Shown here piece after piece: positions 1 through 14,400 of a DNA stretch of 64,000 bases. Position numbers and translations under genes: made by a program. Within the stretch, counting starts at the first letter, position 1; each line of letters starts with the position of its first letter. The DNA is taken from the NCBI GenBank assembly GCA_038502055.1, contig JAXRKN010000040.1, forward strand, positions 496,001-560,000, read 5' to 3'. Below the pieces are notes generated by a model. That model saw only the letters and a list, made by a program, of their open reading frames with translations. It was not told the DNA's origin and made no database searches. Source of the DNA: Tanytarsus gracilentus (taxonomy: Eukaryota > Arthropoda > Insecta > Diptera > Chironomidae).

Positions 1-3000
1 ATGTATATAAGAATAAAACAGAAGAGAGACCAAGAAATAATTGAGATTCAAATCTCGACGCTTAAAAATAACTAAGAACGGAAATCAAACGATTATCGAC
101 AGAACACAAAAAGTGCCTTAATGCACACATGAAAAGTTACGTGATGTAAAAGAAAAATGGGAGTTTTGTTACTTAAAAAAAATCAATCTAATTTTCATTA
201 AATGTCTGCCAACCTTTTGGAAATCGTGATCGCTCGCATATAAGGAATCATCTCGCTCTAAACTGGAGCATCATTTAAGAAGAAAATTGAAAGTTTTTAA
301 AATGCATGAAACAATAATTTCGAGAACACGAACGGGAAGTTGAAAATTTTATTAAAATTAACTGCACCACAGGTAGATTTTAATTTTGCTCCGGCGGAGA
401 TCTTTAAATTTTCAAAAAATCTAAAATTTCAATGTAAAAAAATTAATCACGTCAATTCCAACATTTTATTGGAATTCTCTCTGTGGTTTTATGCTTGATT
501 CGAGGGTAAATGCAATAAAGGCCATTATCTGAATGTAATTTCACACAGTACTTTACACGAATTAGAGAGAGCATCAATGTGAATAGAATAATTGAATTTT
601 TTTCCCACTGCACAAAATTCCATATCGAGTGTTAAGGGAATCGAGAGAAGATTAAAATGAAATTAAAAGTATGTGAAAAAAGAGTCGGTTAAGCTTCACA
701 TTTAGCGTGCGATAAATTGAAATTTGTTATTTGTTGCACATTTCCCGCGCGTTCACATTCTCAATGACTCATGCCAGCATGATGAGGTCGATGAAAAAAT
801 AACATTACTCTCTTTCTACTTTTTTTGCAATTGTTTTATATACACTGGTGCTTTATGTACTTCATCAATGCCTTCTTTTTTGAACTCATTCATTTTTTTG
901 TGCGGCACTTTCTGCACTCGAAAAAAAAAGTGGATGAATTTAATTTTTTCCTCGTGTGTAATTTCTCCGCGCGCTTCCAATCATAAAAACTGCTGCTCCG
1001 GAATTTTTCTCTCATTTTTCAATTTCTTTATTTAATTTTTTTTAACTACAAATCACAATGAGAAATGCTCTTTTTCCGAGACGAGGTCGAATAATCAGTA
1101 GTCGAAATAAAAATTGGAGCGAGGAGCTCATGCAATTTTAATAAATTTAATTTCTTTAATGACTTCACATTCTATCACACCACCGTGGAGCACCGTGCAG
1201 TAGCTAATAAAATAATTGAAGCTCATGAGTGAGAAGAAGAGGAAGAATAAAACCTGATCGGGATTTATTTGAATGAATGCATAGTTTATTGTAAAGTTCT
1301 TTTAGCATTTTGAATGAAAATATTTGTGGAATGCTGTGTTATGTACATAAGAGGCTTACCTCATACATAAAAAATATAAGCTTTGCCTGTGAGATAGAAA
1401 ATACCTTTAGAAAAAAGGTTTATCGTCGGCTCTCTCGTTCATGTGAAATAAAATGCAAATCATTGAGTGAGAAAATCTGTAACAAGGTGAAGTCAAAATT
1501 GACATAGTCAATTGCTGTAGGTGTACCGTAAAGTTGTGAATACTCAACGTTAATTTGAAAAAAATTTAACACTTTTCATTATTTCAAATTTAAATAAATT
1601 AAAATTTTTTAAAAATTAAAAAATGTAATCACGCCTTGAATTCACGCAATGACCTATAGTAATGCCGCAGATTGAAAAGCACCTGCAATCATGTGATTAT
1701 TGATTTTTATCTCATTCATAAGAAATTATGTTGAAGACCTTGATAGCGGTTCAGTGATTTTTTTGGCGCTTAGCTGCACATTTAAAATATGATAATTTTA
1801 TGAACTGAATTATGCAGGTGAATTTTTACGCGAACCGAATATTTTTTTCATGGTCATTTTTCTTTCGGCTCTTAAAATTTATTGCTGCAATTTTCACTGT
1901 ATATAAAGCTGTGGAGCTTGACGTAGGTCACAAAAGCGTTTTTTCGTAATTCATCCAAATAATTGTATGCGATCAATAATTTAAGGGGTTGCGAGCGATA
2001 AATCGAGAATCAGGAAGCAAATGTTTGATCTCAATAAAAGAGCGACACATGTTTAAGACACGCATGATATTTTGCTCAACTCATTGGATCTCATGCTGCT
2101 AAATGACTTTTAATTTTTCTCTTTATTTGTTTGGCAACTGCAGCAGCATTTTTTAACACCATAATGAACGCAATTTTTTAGTAAAATATCAATTACTCAA
2201 TTTATTATTTAACCACAGCCAATATACAACATTTGCCTACGGTTTATTTTTCTCCCGCTTGCAAATTTTTCTCCATTAATGTCCGATTTTTTATTTATAA
2301 AGCGCCTCACGTTAACAGCAAAAAAAGAGGCGTCTCGCTTGGGATTTCAAAACGTGCTACCATCATTGGTATGCGAACAAAATAACAAAATTTTCGATAT
2401 CCACAAAAGCGGGTCACCAAAAGCACAATCAATAAAACTAAAGGTTGAACAGCACCATGAAATTTATTGTCTAATCAGTAAATTAATTGATGGACGCTCC
2501 TCGACCCCGCATGAAGCATACTTGAGATAAATTATGATGTTCATCGCATGCATGCTCCATTAGTAGCGATGACTTTGCCAGCGAGTGAAAGGCAACGCTA
2601 AAATGTTGCAATCGATGATAATTACAATATTTTAAGAAACACAACTCTCCGTTGAACCTGTGTGCACTTTCGACAGCATTTAGTGCGCGAAAAATGTTTC
2701 ATAAAATGTTGCTGGTATGGAGAGAAAGCTGTTGTGGAAATTTTCATTGTTTGCATAGGCAAAAATTAATTAACTTAAGATGGTCAAGTGATTTTAGCGA
2801 AGAAATTCGTTTCTGGTGTTTTCTCACTTTAATACATCTCAAATGTTCAAGCATGTTATCTAAAAGCCACCTCCATATTTTTCTGCTAATATTCTAATTT
2901 AATGCTCGCTTACAGTAAATTGACTGCTAATGTTTGCTTCATGATTTTTCACACAGCGAGCAACAACAAGAAGAAAAAAAAGGAAGAAAGAGCGACAAAT

Positions 3001-6000
3001 TTACTTTGCATCATCAGATCACTCGATTGACATCGTGTCGTTCGCTGCTTCTGTCAGCAAAGTAAGAGGTTGTATTACAGGAAGGCAAAGATGTGTGTAT
3101 GTAACGTGCAACGATGAAGAGCGGAAGCAATTTTTCCTCCGCGCGTCTTGCGGAAAATGACTGAGAAGTAGCTTTAAAAATTCAATTTGCCTATCGGAGA
3201 TAAAGTGATTGCCATTGCTTGTGACACGTGATTGATGAAGTCATCTATCATTGAACTTTCATCACACTCGAAGTGTCACACACATATAAACTCCATGTGC
3301 CCTTCCCTCTCTCTCTCTTATATGCGTATCGCGTAATTTTATGTCTCGTAAATTTTTATCCATCATTTCATTTCTTCATTCCATTCCCTTTCGATATATA
3401 AATGAGAATTCACTTGCTGCTGAGCATACTGGCAAGTGCTCACATTGTGCAATTCATTGGAACGTGATTATTACGAAAAAAAAATATAAAATAACTTTTT
3501 TTGCTCTAGTTTTACTTTTTGGCGCGATGGATATGGGAAGGAGATGAGGAAAAGTTCACTTGGATAATGTGCCGTAATTATTTTATTGATTTTGGCTTAA
3601 ATTGAATTTTTGTATGTTTGCAATGGCGCGCACGATTGAACAATAGACAGATTGGATGTTTATGTATGCATGTACTCGAGGGAAATTACTGGAAATCAAT
3701 TTACAATTTTGTAATTTTTTACATATTAGCACTGTTGCGAATTCAGTTGGAATTGTTGATGATTACTTTATTGTAATTCATTAGAAAATGCCCAATTAAA
3801 AATAAAATAAATTCAAAATGTGCAAAACATTTTAATTTAAATGTGCTTTTGTAAATTTAATTAAACCTTTCTAGAATGTTCATTCGAGCAGCTCAAAATT
3901 GTCATCGAATATCTAACTGAAAATGCCGACAAAATTTCGCGGTTTGATTTAAAGAAAAATAATAGCAAATAATAAAGTATCGTGAAATTGAAACCATTGT
4001 GACATCTACTCGATAGGAAAATGATATTCGTTACGATTCAATGGGTGCACATGCAATTAAGTAGCGGCTAATAATTTATATTTTTTCCTCAACCTGCCAT
4101 TATTATAACTGTGCACAATAGGCACGATATGTGTGTGTCTGAGTTTATATGCATAATATTTTCAAATGATCTAAAATCAGATAATCGTTACTTTTTCGAA
4201 ATTATCATTTTTTGATTACGATTTCCTTTTGAAATGAAACGTGAGAGAGCGACAAAAATAGCAAAAAGAAATTTCACTCGGTCATTAATTCGCGAAAGAC
4301 AGTCGTGATGACATACGAACACACACAATACGTGAAATCATTGAGTATAAAGTGTTGTGCTGCTTGAAACCAGTTGTTTTTATGGGACGCGACTCGACTG
4401 GCTTTAACAAGAGGTAGCTAAAATGTGATTAAATTGCTAAGAGATTTTTCTTACATTTTTTTTTCTCATCGCGTTCACGATACAAAGCATCAATGACTAT
4501 AGACTTCAATATCAAACCAACTGAATCGCAAATAAATGCTTATTATTAAGCGTATTGCGCAATCAGTGTTCGCATTATTCATGCTAAAAAACTTGCATAT
4601 ATACAACTCAATCGAACCATCTATCGAAGTAATTTACTACATGCTCTCATAAAGTCGGTCGCAAAATCCCGTAATTTATGCTTTTTTCGCATGTAACCAA
4701 TCATTGAAAATCTATCGATTTTAATCCACTCTATTTGGTGGAGATTTTGTGCATTTATTTTCGTATTTTTTGTGCTTTTCAGAGTGTAAGGTGAGGCATA
4801 TCTAATTTACACTTTTAAACTCTAATTTATCATAATTTCTTTCCACTCCGTAAAAGTTTTTTTGACAACGCTCAATTTTTAAAAAATATTTTACTTTTTT
4901 AAATAAATTTAATTTAATAAAAGAAAGCAAAAAATTGCAAACTACTTATTCGCTATAGGACAAAGACATATAAAGTGGAATTTTCAATTCAATTTAAATG
5001 TGATTAAATTACTAATTCCCGATGAAATTACTCATCAACACGCCCATTTGCAAAAGCTTTTACTCCTGTAAAAATAACTCATTTGTTCTCGACATTTTTA
5101 ATATAAATAAGCGCGTTTAACGACTGATTATCACTTGGTTGCGAGGAGAAAATTTTGCTCGTAAAAAAATTATAATTGCGTGATTATGCAAGAGGCACGA
5201 GTGGCCTCTCCTCTGTGGTGATAGTGCTCAAGCATTTCGAGATTTCTTATCGAGTCGCTTTTATTATGGTCAATTTTTTCATCATCAACCAGCTCGTGTT
5301 GTTTATATGGAATAAAAAAAATACTTTGGCACGATAATTCGTAAATTGACCTTCACGAGTCCTGTTTTGAGTAAATAAGTAAATAAACCGTCGGACTTAC
5401 GAATGAAAGAATATTTTCGCTAAAAATCATAAAAGCCAAAAGAATTTTCGTTTGAATTTATCTAAAAGCTATGGTAATAGCGTGAAGATGCTGTCGCGAA
5501 AACAAAACAGGTTTGCTGATGAGACTTGAAGGTCGTTAGCAAAAATGATGTTACATTCCATCGTGCGATTCAAGACAATAGGTCTCAATGGACAGCTTGC
5601 TTCAATGAAAAATCAAAAAATGTAATCGCATGCTAAACAGAGAGGGTCACAAGTCAAATAAAACGACAATCAGCTATTTGGTAGGTGAATTTTGTTGTTA
5701 AAAATAAAGGTGAAGGTGACATCAACTTCACAAACATCCCCGCCTTAAAGTAATGATGCTGATGATGATGCTTCGCGCTCTCGTCCAAAGATTCAGTTTA
5801 TTAACAACTTTTTAGAAGCAAACGAAGATTTTTTTTCGACATTCTTTTTTTACCGTTCACATGAGTGCGAGGAATTTACATATCAGAATTTATTTGCGTA
5901 TCTTTTCTCAAGAAAAAATAATTTCGTAAACCTCAAAAAATGTTTTCGCATCCAATCAACAAAATAAATGTAAATGACATCAACTTTTATCTCTTTTCGC

Positions 6001-8366
6001 ACTTGCGAAAGATCTTTTAAGGTTAAAATTAATTTCGTATTCTGACTCATTGATGAGTTGTTGAGTGTCAGGTGTGATGATTTTAAAAACTGTCGATAAT
6101 CCTTATGTAGACATATATCTTATTCAACAAAAAAAGGCAAAAATTATTCAGAGCTGATTTTTTTCAAATATCAAAAGTGTTAAAAAAATTTATAACTGTT
6201 AATTAAAGTTTTTTAATTAAAATCCAGTTAAAATTTTATCAGATCATAAAAGTTAAAATCAATGTTTCGTGGTTGAATTTCTTAAAACAAATAAAACAGC
6301 TAATTAATCATGCGCAACCCAATAATCGCGATATATGCCAAAATTTGTTTCACATTTTTTATCTCTTTTAAATCTCATCCGGGCTACATAGAAACTTAAA
6401 AGTAATTTCATAAATCAAAATCCTAATAACTAACGAAAAAAAAGTATTTTTCGAGCTATAAATCTTCCATTGCCTCATAAAAATTCCTCGCACTCATTTG
6501 TCAGTTCATCCTCGCACACATGGATGTTTAACAACACAAATGATAATGATGTGACTAAAGTTAATAAGTTCTCTTTCATGTTTCGTTTTAAATCTTGATA
6601 TTTTTATGAACCTGTCATGCCATCTTCAAATTATTTACAAACACTGCTATCGCCATAGAAAGGAGTTAATGTCTCTTTCGCACACTCGTGGTAAATTACC
6701 CAAAAAAAAAATCGTCTTCCAAAAATGTTCATTGAGCCCATCGAGAGCATGATAAATTACAAATGATAATCCCAAAAGTCGCTTATAGTCGAGCACATGA
6801 AGGTATCGAAAAAGAAAGGGGGAAAAAGAAAGAAGATTTTTTTTCACGTAAAGTGTCAGAAATCATTTGAGGTGGAGAAGAGAACTTTTTTTTCTCTTGT
6901 TTTCTTGCTTATTCAGCATGTGTACGTGAGGCGACACCCGTGGGGAGTCTGAATGTTTGCCGTATTACCTTACCACATGAAACATATTAATCTTGATAAC
7001 AATTTATTATGCTCATGTTTCTCACAAGAATGTAACGACGGCGAATAATCCGGAGATTTGCGTACATTTTCACCTCGCCATCCAATACCTTTTATCTCTC
7101 CCATTTCATTGTGATAGTCTTCATGGAAGTGAAAAAGTCTCATCTTCTCATAAGAGGGGAGAGAATAAAGCGGCTGGTAGTTAGGAATGTTATTATGATT
7201 GATATGTTTATCATTGCCTGAAAATGTCTTTTTGTGCACGTAAAAACTTAATGAGATTTCCAACGTGATTATTGTTGTTGTTTTACTTCATCTCTTACTC
7301 TTCTTTAAGGTTACAATGCAAATCACTAAACAAACACTCGAGACTTGTTAGCGGCGTGGAGGTGTGCGTGAATAAGACAGCGGTATGTGGGTGGAAAAAT
7401 TCTCGTTTTGCTATTAGCACAATCTCGCATTTCAAGTCCCTCACATACTCATCGATGTTCTATTATTCAGTTTCAATGCTCCATTTGCGTGTCTTCTCAA
7501 CATTATTCGCTCACTCACAGATTTTTTTGCATATCGCGAGAACATTATTAAAAGCTGAAAATCTACATGCCACAAAAAGATCATTTTACAATGTCAGTTT
7601 TTAATGGTCTATGCCATGTTTTTATTAAAAAGACAAAAGTAGATTAAAACTTGTCGTTTTTTATGTGTAAATTAAGAATGTCGTCTTCTTAATTGAATGC
7701 CATATAGCTTCTAGCCCTGGTAGAACACGAGTTCAAATTTGGGTGTTATTTGAGTTGTTGATTTGTTAGTTAGTTCATGGTGGTGCTTTTTATGAACGGT
7801 TGAACTTATTTTATTATTTTTGATTTATTTTGTTTTTTTTTATCTAATTTATAAAAAAATTTTTAATTTTGAATTAATTTGATTAATTTATTTAAGTGTT
7901 TTTTAGTTAATTTATATTTTTTTTTTTTTTTTTTTTGGATTGAATTTTTTTTAAATTTTTTTTTTTTGGGGAAGAAGGTTTAAAAATATTTTGTAAAATA
8001 TTTTTTTTTTTTTTATATTTCTTTTTTTTTTTTTGCATTTTTTAAATTTTTTTTTTAAATTTTAAATTTTAAAAAAAAACAAAAACATTTAACTACAAAA
8101 AAAAAAAACTATAAATAATAAATAATAATAATAATAATTAAAAATAAAAAAAATATAAAATATTTAAAAAAAAAAAAACAAATCTTAATTTAGGTTTAAA
8201 TCAATTCAAATCGAATTTAACTTTTAAAATAAATTTTAAATAAAATTTTTATTAACCAACTAAAATTTTTTTAAAGACTTTAAATTTAAAAAAAATTTTT
8301 ATTTTTAATATAATTTAAAATAAAAAAAAAAAATTTTTTTTTTTTTTTTTAAAATAAAAAAAAATA

Positions 8367-8405
<39 letters not shown>

Positions 8406-11400
8406 TTTATTTTTTAAAAAAAAAAAAAAAAATTAAAAAAAAAAAAAAATAAAAAAAAAAAAAATTTTATAAAATAAAAAAAAAAAAAAGGTCTTTAATG
8501 TCACGCTTTGCAAAATGTTTCGAAAATATCGTAAATGGTTATGGATTTTTAAACCCACACATCTTAAGTAAAGAAAATATATTTTTTTATGATTTATTAA
8601 GGCCTCTCTCGCATGTATCTCGAAAATAATTAATGGCAAACTTGTTGAGTGTCTCGTTTAATTAGAGTAAAAATAAATTTCTCTCGAGGACTTTGAAAGC
8701 GCTTTATTTTATGAAATTTCGCTATTAATATAATTTTATTAATTATTTCTAAAACACAAGGTTTATTTTAAAATTACCTAATCTGCTTTTTAATTTTCAA
8801 TCATCTCAAGTGAAAAAATAATTGAAAATTTTCATCATCTCAATGTCAATTAATTTAATGAATCTCATCAACTAATTAAAACAATTTAAATTTAACCTCA
8901 ACCATAAGAATTTCTAAATCTCGAAGTGTCCTTAACCCTCCATAAAAAATTATGCAAGCAATAAAATTTCCCAAGTTCTTAATGTTACACTTGTCTCGAT
9001 TTATAACAACTGTAAATTGATGCTATTAAGCAACAATGACTTTTTGGTATTCCGAGCTGATGAGATTGCATAAATTTATGAGAATTGAACAATTAATCAA
9101 TTGCTCTACATTTAAAAGAGCTTTTTGAAAATAAAGTTTCTCCACTTGTCATACACTTAACATGCTTTATGGAATCGATACTTGTTTTCAAGAGTTGAAA
9201 AATAATTTTTAATTCGCACAACTTTTATGAGAGCCGTCATTGTCGCTGTTGTAGTCGCTGTCGTGACCCTCTTAATGGTCTCAAGTACGACTTTGTTTGC
9301 GTCTAAAGCAATTTATTATTTTTATTAAAACGCAGCTGAAAGACCTGCATTTAAAACATTCCAATACGACGTTTTGTGTTTATACATTGACTCGCTAATA
9401 AATGCGACAGCATAAAACACAACAATTCATGGTCGAGTTGAAATTTTTTTTAAAAAAATATAAAGATTTTTCTCTCTCATTCACTTGATTAATAGGGCGA
9501 GTAAGTCGGGAACCTGCTGAATTTGTTGTATTGACGACTTTTTTACATGAAACACGAAAGCGATAAAATCTCTGCAAGAAATTTATCATAGATTATCTTG
9601 CTCATAATTATTATTGATGATAATTTTGTTTTTGAGAGATTTGCTTTCAATGTAGGTCGTTTGTAAATTATGGATTTAAAAATTTGTGAATTTAAATTTC
9701 AATAAAATTTACATAACTTACGCACAGCTCCCAATGCGTCTTTCGAGAGATCACTGCTAATGTAATCGAATCTCTTTTGATACAGCTAGAAAGAAATAAA
9801 AAAAAACTTTCTCTTCTTTCTTTTCAAAAGCCCATCACGCGTCGTTAGTTGTTAAAGAGCGCCTTTGGATGTCTATAGAAAAAAAGTAGATAGACGCACG
9901 TCAAAAAGAGCACTTTTTGGCGGAAAGAATTGTTTATAAAGCAAGTCAATTTTTTAGAGTGAGAGTAGAGACATTCAGGTCGATTGCGATGCCCAATTAG
10001 TTGCGATCAACATTCCCTCATTAATAATAATGTAAGGCAAAATGTGTCCCAAGCAGTGGCTTTGTTGAAAACTTCATGCGAATATGTTGCGGCATGTATT
10101 TAAGCCCAACTTGGTGATGTTTAAACGCGCATTTCATGTAAACGACTTTTATTAAATTATTCAAATTTTGACGACCCGAATTTTTTTCTCCCTCAACGGA
10201 TTTTATTTTATCGACAAGGTAGGAAAAAGTTTTTTCCCCATTGGTGCTCCACTTTTATGATTCTTCAACCTTTCTCTCGATGGTGTCCTTCCGTTCTCAT
10301 CTCCCATCAACATTAGAATAATTTCTCTCTTCTCGGAAGGAACTGAGTCTTTGAAAAGATCGAAAAACCACGTCTTTATGTTAGATAAAGCCTTCAAACA
10401 TTTCCTTCCGATCTTTTCTCTATTTTTTCTTCTGGCCTTGGTGATTGTGGTGCAATTGCAATGAATGTGTATATACATGTGCATTAGAGAATTCTCTATC
10501 ACAATTCTATTGTGAAGCCATCGAGAGTTGATTGAGAAAGTGAATTTTTCCAATTGAACGATTGAATAATCTTCTGCCTTTTAGCTATAAAATGTGCAGT
10601 GCATGGATGCACATTCGTATATATATGCATTTACACAAGAGAAATATGAAAGTTTATGGACCATGAGTGATGCAAAAATTGCAGTTCCGATTAGCGACGT
10701 GCATACAAAAGGGAAATCTTTACATTTTCTCCTTCATCTTCACTCGGCCACATCTCTCACTCTCACACTCAATCGCTTCGAGCCGAGAGTAAAGAAAGCA
10801 AATTTTAAACGATTATGATTTTTCTGCTTTCGACATGATGCTTCACACACTCAATGAATGTACGCGAGGGCAAAATATTTTTGGAATTTCATTCAGTTAA
10901 AATTCTTCATAGGAAAAATTAATTTTTAAACAAAACAATTTGATTTTTACAATTAAATATTTTTGATGAGAAAAAAGTGAAAGATTGTCATAGCAATCTT
11001 GATAAGTCAGGTGTGAAAGTTTAATAAAAAGTGATGAAAAATCATATCAAAGTTTTATCTTTAAAACGCGAAATCTTTACTTTCACTTTATCAAGAAAAT
11101 TGACACAATTGTTTAATATTTCACGTACACATAAAGGATAAACAAGTGTACCAAGACTTTTTTTTGCAAAAAAATGAAATTTGTCATCGTTAAAAATTGA
11201 TGATGTGATGAAATAAATTTTAAAAGGAAACGCCTATCCGATTTAAGTAAAAAACATCGTCTCGACATCAACACATACACAGGTACAATATAAAAAATAT
11301 ATTGCTTTTTTATTGTGCATACTATTGATATGAAGATGACATAAATTTATGCTCTTCGCGTGAAGAAGGAACAATAAAAAAAAGTTTCTCTCACTCAATC

Positions 11401-14400
11401 GTTGAAGAAGGTAATTGAAACAATAAGTCGTCATCTGATTTCCGATTTCGTTTTTATAGCCTCGAATAATGCCAGTGATAATTATTCTTTATTATCCTAT
11501 GCCTAAACTCTCTCACCTATAATCGTCATCAAATATTTACATCATCACTTAACGCTGAAGATTCATGAATGAAATTGTAAATTTCTCCGAGCTTTTTTGT
11601 GTGTTTGCTTTGTGCTGAAAAGGTTTCTTTTGTACTCACTCGCGCCTCATCGATTAAGTTGGCTTATTGAATTTCTCACTATATTTATGCAAGTATGTGC
11701 GATGTAGTGTGTTAATTAATAGACATACATTGTGAAAGTGACAAAGAAAAAAGCATTCATGTAAGGCGAGATTTTTCCGTACATAAATGCCTCGCATGAA
11801 TAGCTAAACAACTTTTTTTTTTGCGTAACTACTAAGGGAAATAAATTTTTGATGTTGGTGTCGGTGTCGCCTTTTCGCGATTTCAAAAAAATTTACATAA
11901 GCCGACGAGGGACAAGAAAATCAATTATGATTTTCAGATAGGTTTATTTATGACTTCCGCAGTGAATTGAAAATATTTTGCATTCGCTTGAAAATTTTAC
12001 AATTTTACCGCACATTTTGAAAATACTTTAATTATTTTAAATTAATGGATTTATTTCAGACTACAGAGTGAAATTTATTATTGAGAGAAAAACATGAGAT
12101 TTCGATTTAGCATAGCATGGACCCTTCACTTCTTTCTCTCATCGAGTGCCCTGAATTCGGTGTATGGAAAGTGGTGGTCACACAATTTAGTGAGAAATCT
12201 TCTTAATATCTACGTGATACGATAAAATTTCCATAATTCTCCAACATTACCGAGCTTTTATCGTTATTTTGGAATTTTTATTTCCATTCAACTTTTTAAG
12301 TCGCACAACGGCCCACATTCCGCGTTTTTTTGTGATGAAAAATAATTTTAAACTTTTTTCCTCTCGAAAGTAATTTTAACACAAGCCATTTGCATAAATA
12401 TACTCTTGAGTGGGCTTGACTCGACGCGTATTTACAGTCAAACGTTAATTATTTGCACACACACACACACAGAATTAATTTCTAAGTGGTGGTCGATATT
12501 CTTGTAAAACGGTTGATTGAGATATTTAAATGTGATCGCATACTTTTAAAGCTCAACGACGTACTTTATTGCCATTGACATTATGATCTCACTTGCGGGC
12601 ACTCGTCGCATAAGTTAATTAAATAAGCGATTTTTATTTGCTTTCTCCTCCTTCGTCTTCCTCATTCACATTTTTCTCTCCATTTAAAATTTCCATAAAA
12701 ATCACTTTCGGCCACATGTATATTTATACACACTTAACGATCAGATGAAAATGACTCGAAGGCACCTTACTTACAGTTTTATTCAATTGGCATCGAGTAA
12801 CGTCGTTGGAGTTTGGAATTTAATCTCTTTGACCGCATAAAATGGAAAATACAAAAGCCCATTCAACAAATTATTTGTTGTTACCATGCTCGAACATCGC
12901 CTGTGGATCTTGTGATGCATAAATTAAATGATGAATAGGCATCTAGAGGGAGAACACAAAGTCATTGTCTTTTGCTCATTTTTAGACACACGATGCGATG
13001 TGCAACACAAAATGAATTTGCCAAGATTGCAGCAGATGAAATTTTTTTAATTTCAATTCAAGTCGAGACTTTTGGCATTAGGGGTCAAATCTGAATGAAT
13101 GCACGGAGATAATTTTCAAACTGCAAAAATCGAATAAAGGAAATCGATGAAAATCATGAGCAACACTTGAGATGAGCAAAAAAATATGAAAGCTAATAGT
13201 CACTGGGTGAAATGGACATTCAAAATTTGTCTCTCCCTTCGCACAGTAATTTTAATGAGGTTTTGAATGTAAGTGGTTAAAATATAATTAAGTCCCGTTC
13301 GAGTGAATCTTTTCATATTTTTGCTTACGTGTCGATCAATTAGCAACGTGTTGATCCTCAGCTTTTCGCACTGTTGTAAAATCATATTTCAATAACACGT
13401 TTTCAGTTTAGTGATCCAATCAAGATAACACAACTTTTTTTTATGTTAATTCACTTTTGAGCAATTATCGTGAGGTTTCCAAATTGAAACTGTAAACTTT
13501 TAGAAACATTCCATTTAGGAAAGAAATACAACGATAGTGTGCGAAAAAAGGGATATAAAGTGAATTAATTTAAATAAACAAACCAAGGCTTATTTATTTA
13601 AATCTCTGAATGAAAAGAGAAAGAAATAACACTCGAAGGGTGGAATTGTTTTACAAATGGAAAGAAAACAGAGAAAAAATTTAACGAATCGCGTTGAGCT
13701 TTTCACTCTGTTTGCCTGGAGTTGCATAAACACACAAATTCAATGTAAACAGATCCCTTTTTTATCAGGCTTGCCTTCCTTTTTTTTCGGTTTGTAGTTG
13801 AAAGTGCTCTAATTGCTTCTCACCCCTAGGTCATGAATATTTTCTCAATCTTTTTTCTTTTTCTCTCTTTTTTTAAAAAAATGTCGAGAACATCGCGAGC
13901 GAAAATCTTTTCAGCAGAGTCAATATTTGCTGCAAGAAAATGAAATTTAGTTGCGCAACAGCTTGAAAATGAGAGGATGACTTGGTGACAATTTTAAGCT
14001 TCACGAAAAGAATGGACACACTCGCAATTTGGACTTGACACGAAATGGCTTTTTAGAAAAATAGGAGTTGAGATTTAGAAAGGAGATTTTTTTTCGGGTT
14101 GCAAACAACAGAACTCATTTGCTGCTCATGCACAAATTTGTCGGTTTCATGTACTGCTCTAACATGTTTGGGTTGACTCTGAATATTTTGACACCTCACA
14201 AAAAAAATCCCACGATTTGAACTTTCACAGCTTTTGTCATTTGCAAATTATTTTTCATTCACTCAACCTCTTGAGAGATCCCAAGCATGCAATGAGTGTC
14301 TCATAGTCACAACACATAAAAGAATGGTCAGAGAGAAAGAGCTACAAAATGATTTATTCGCTTGTTTGCTAGCGAAAATTGTCAGCATGTGAATAATTCA

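Noticed and set aside
8433..8639. 68-residue - strand ORF ending in long Phe runs
   Set aside because: The Phe tract is translated poly(A)/poly(T) of the low-complexity region.
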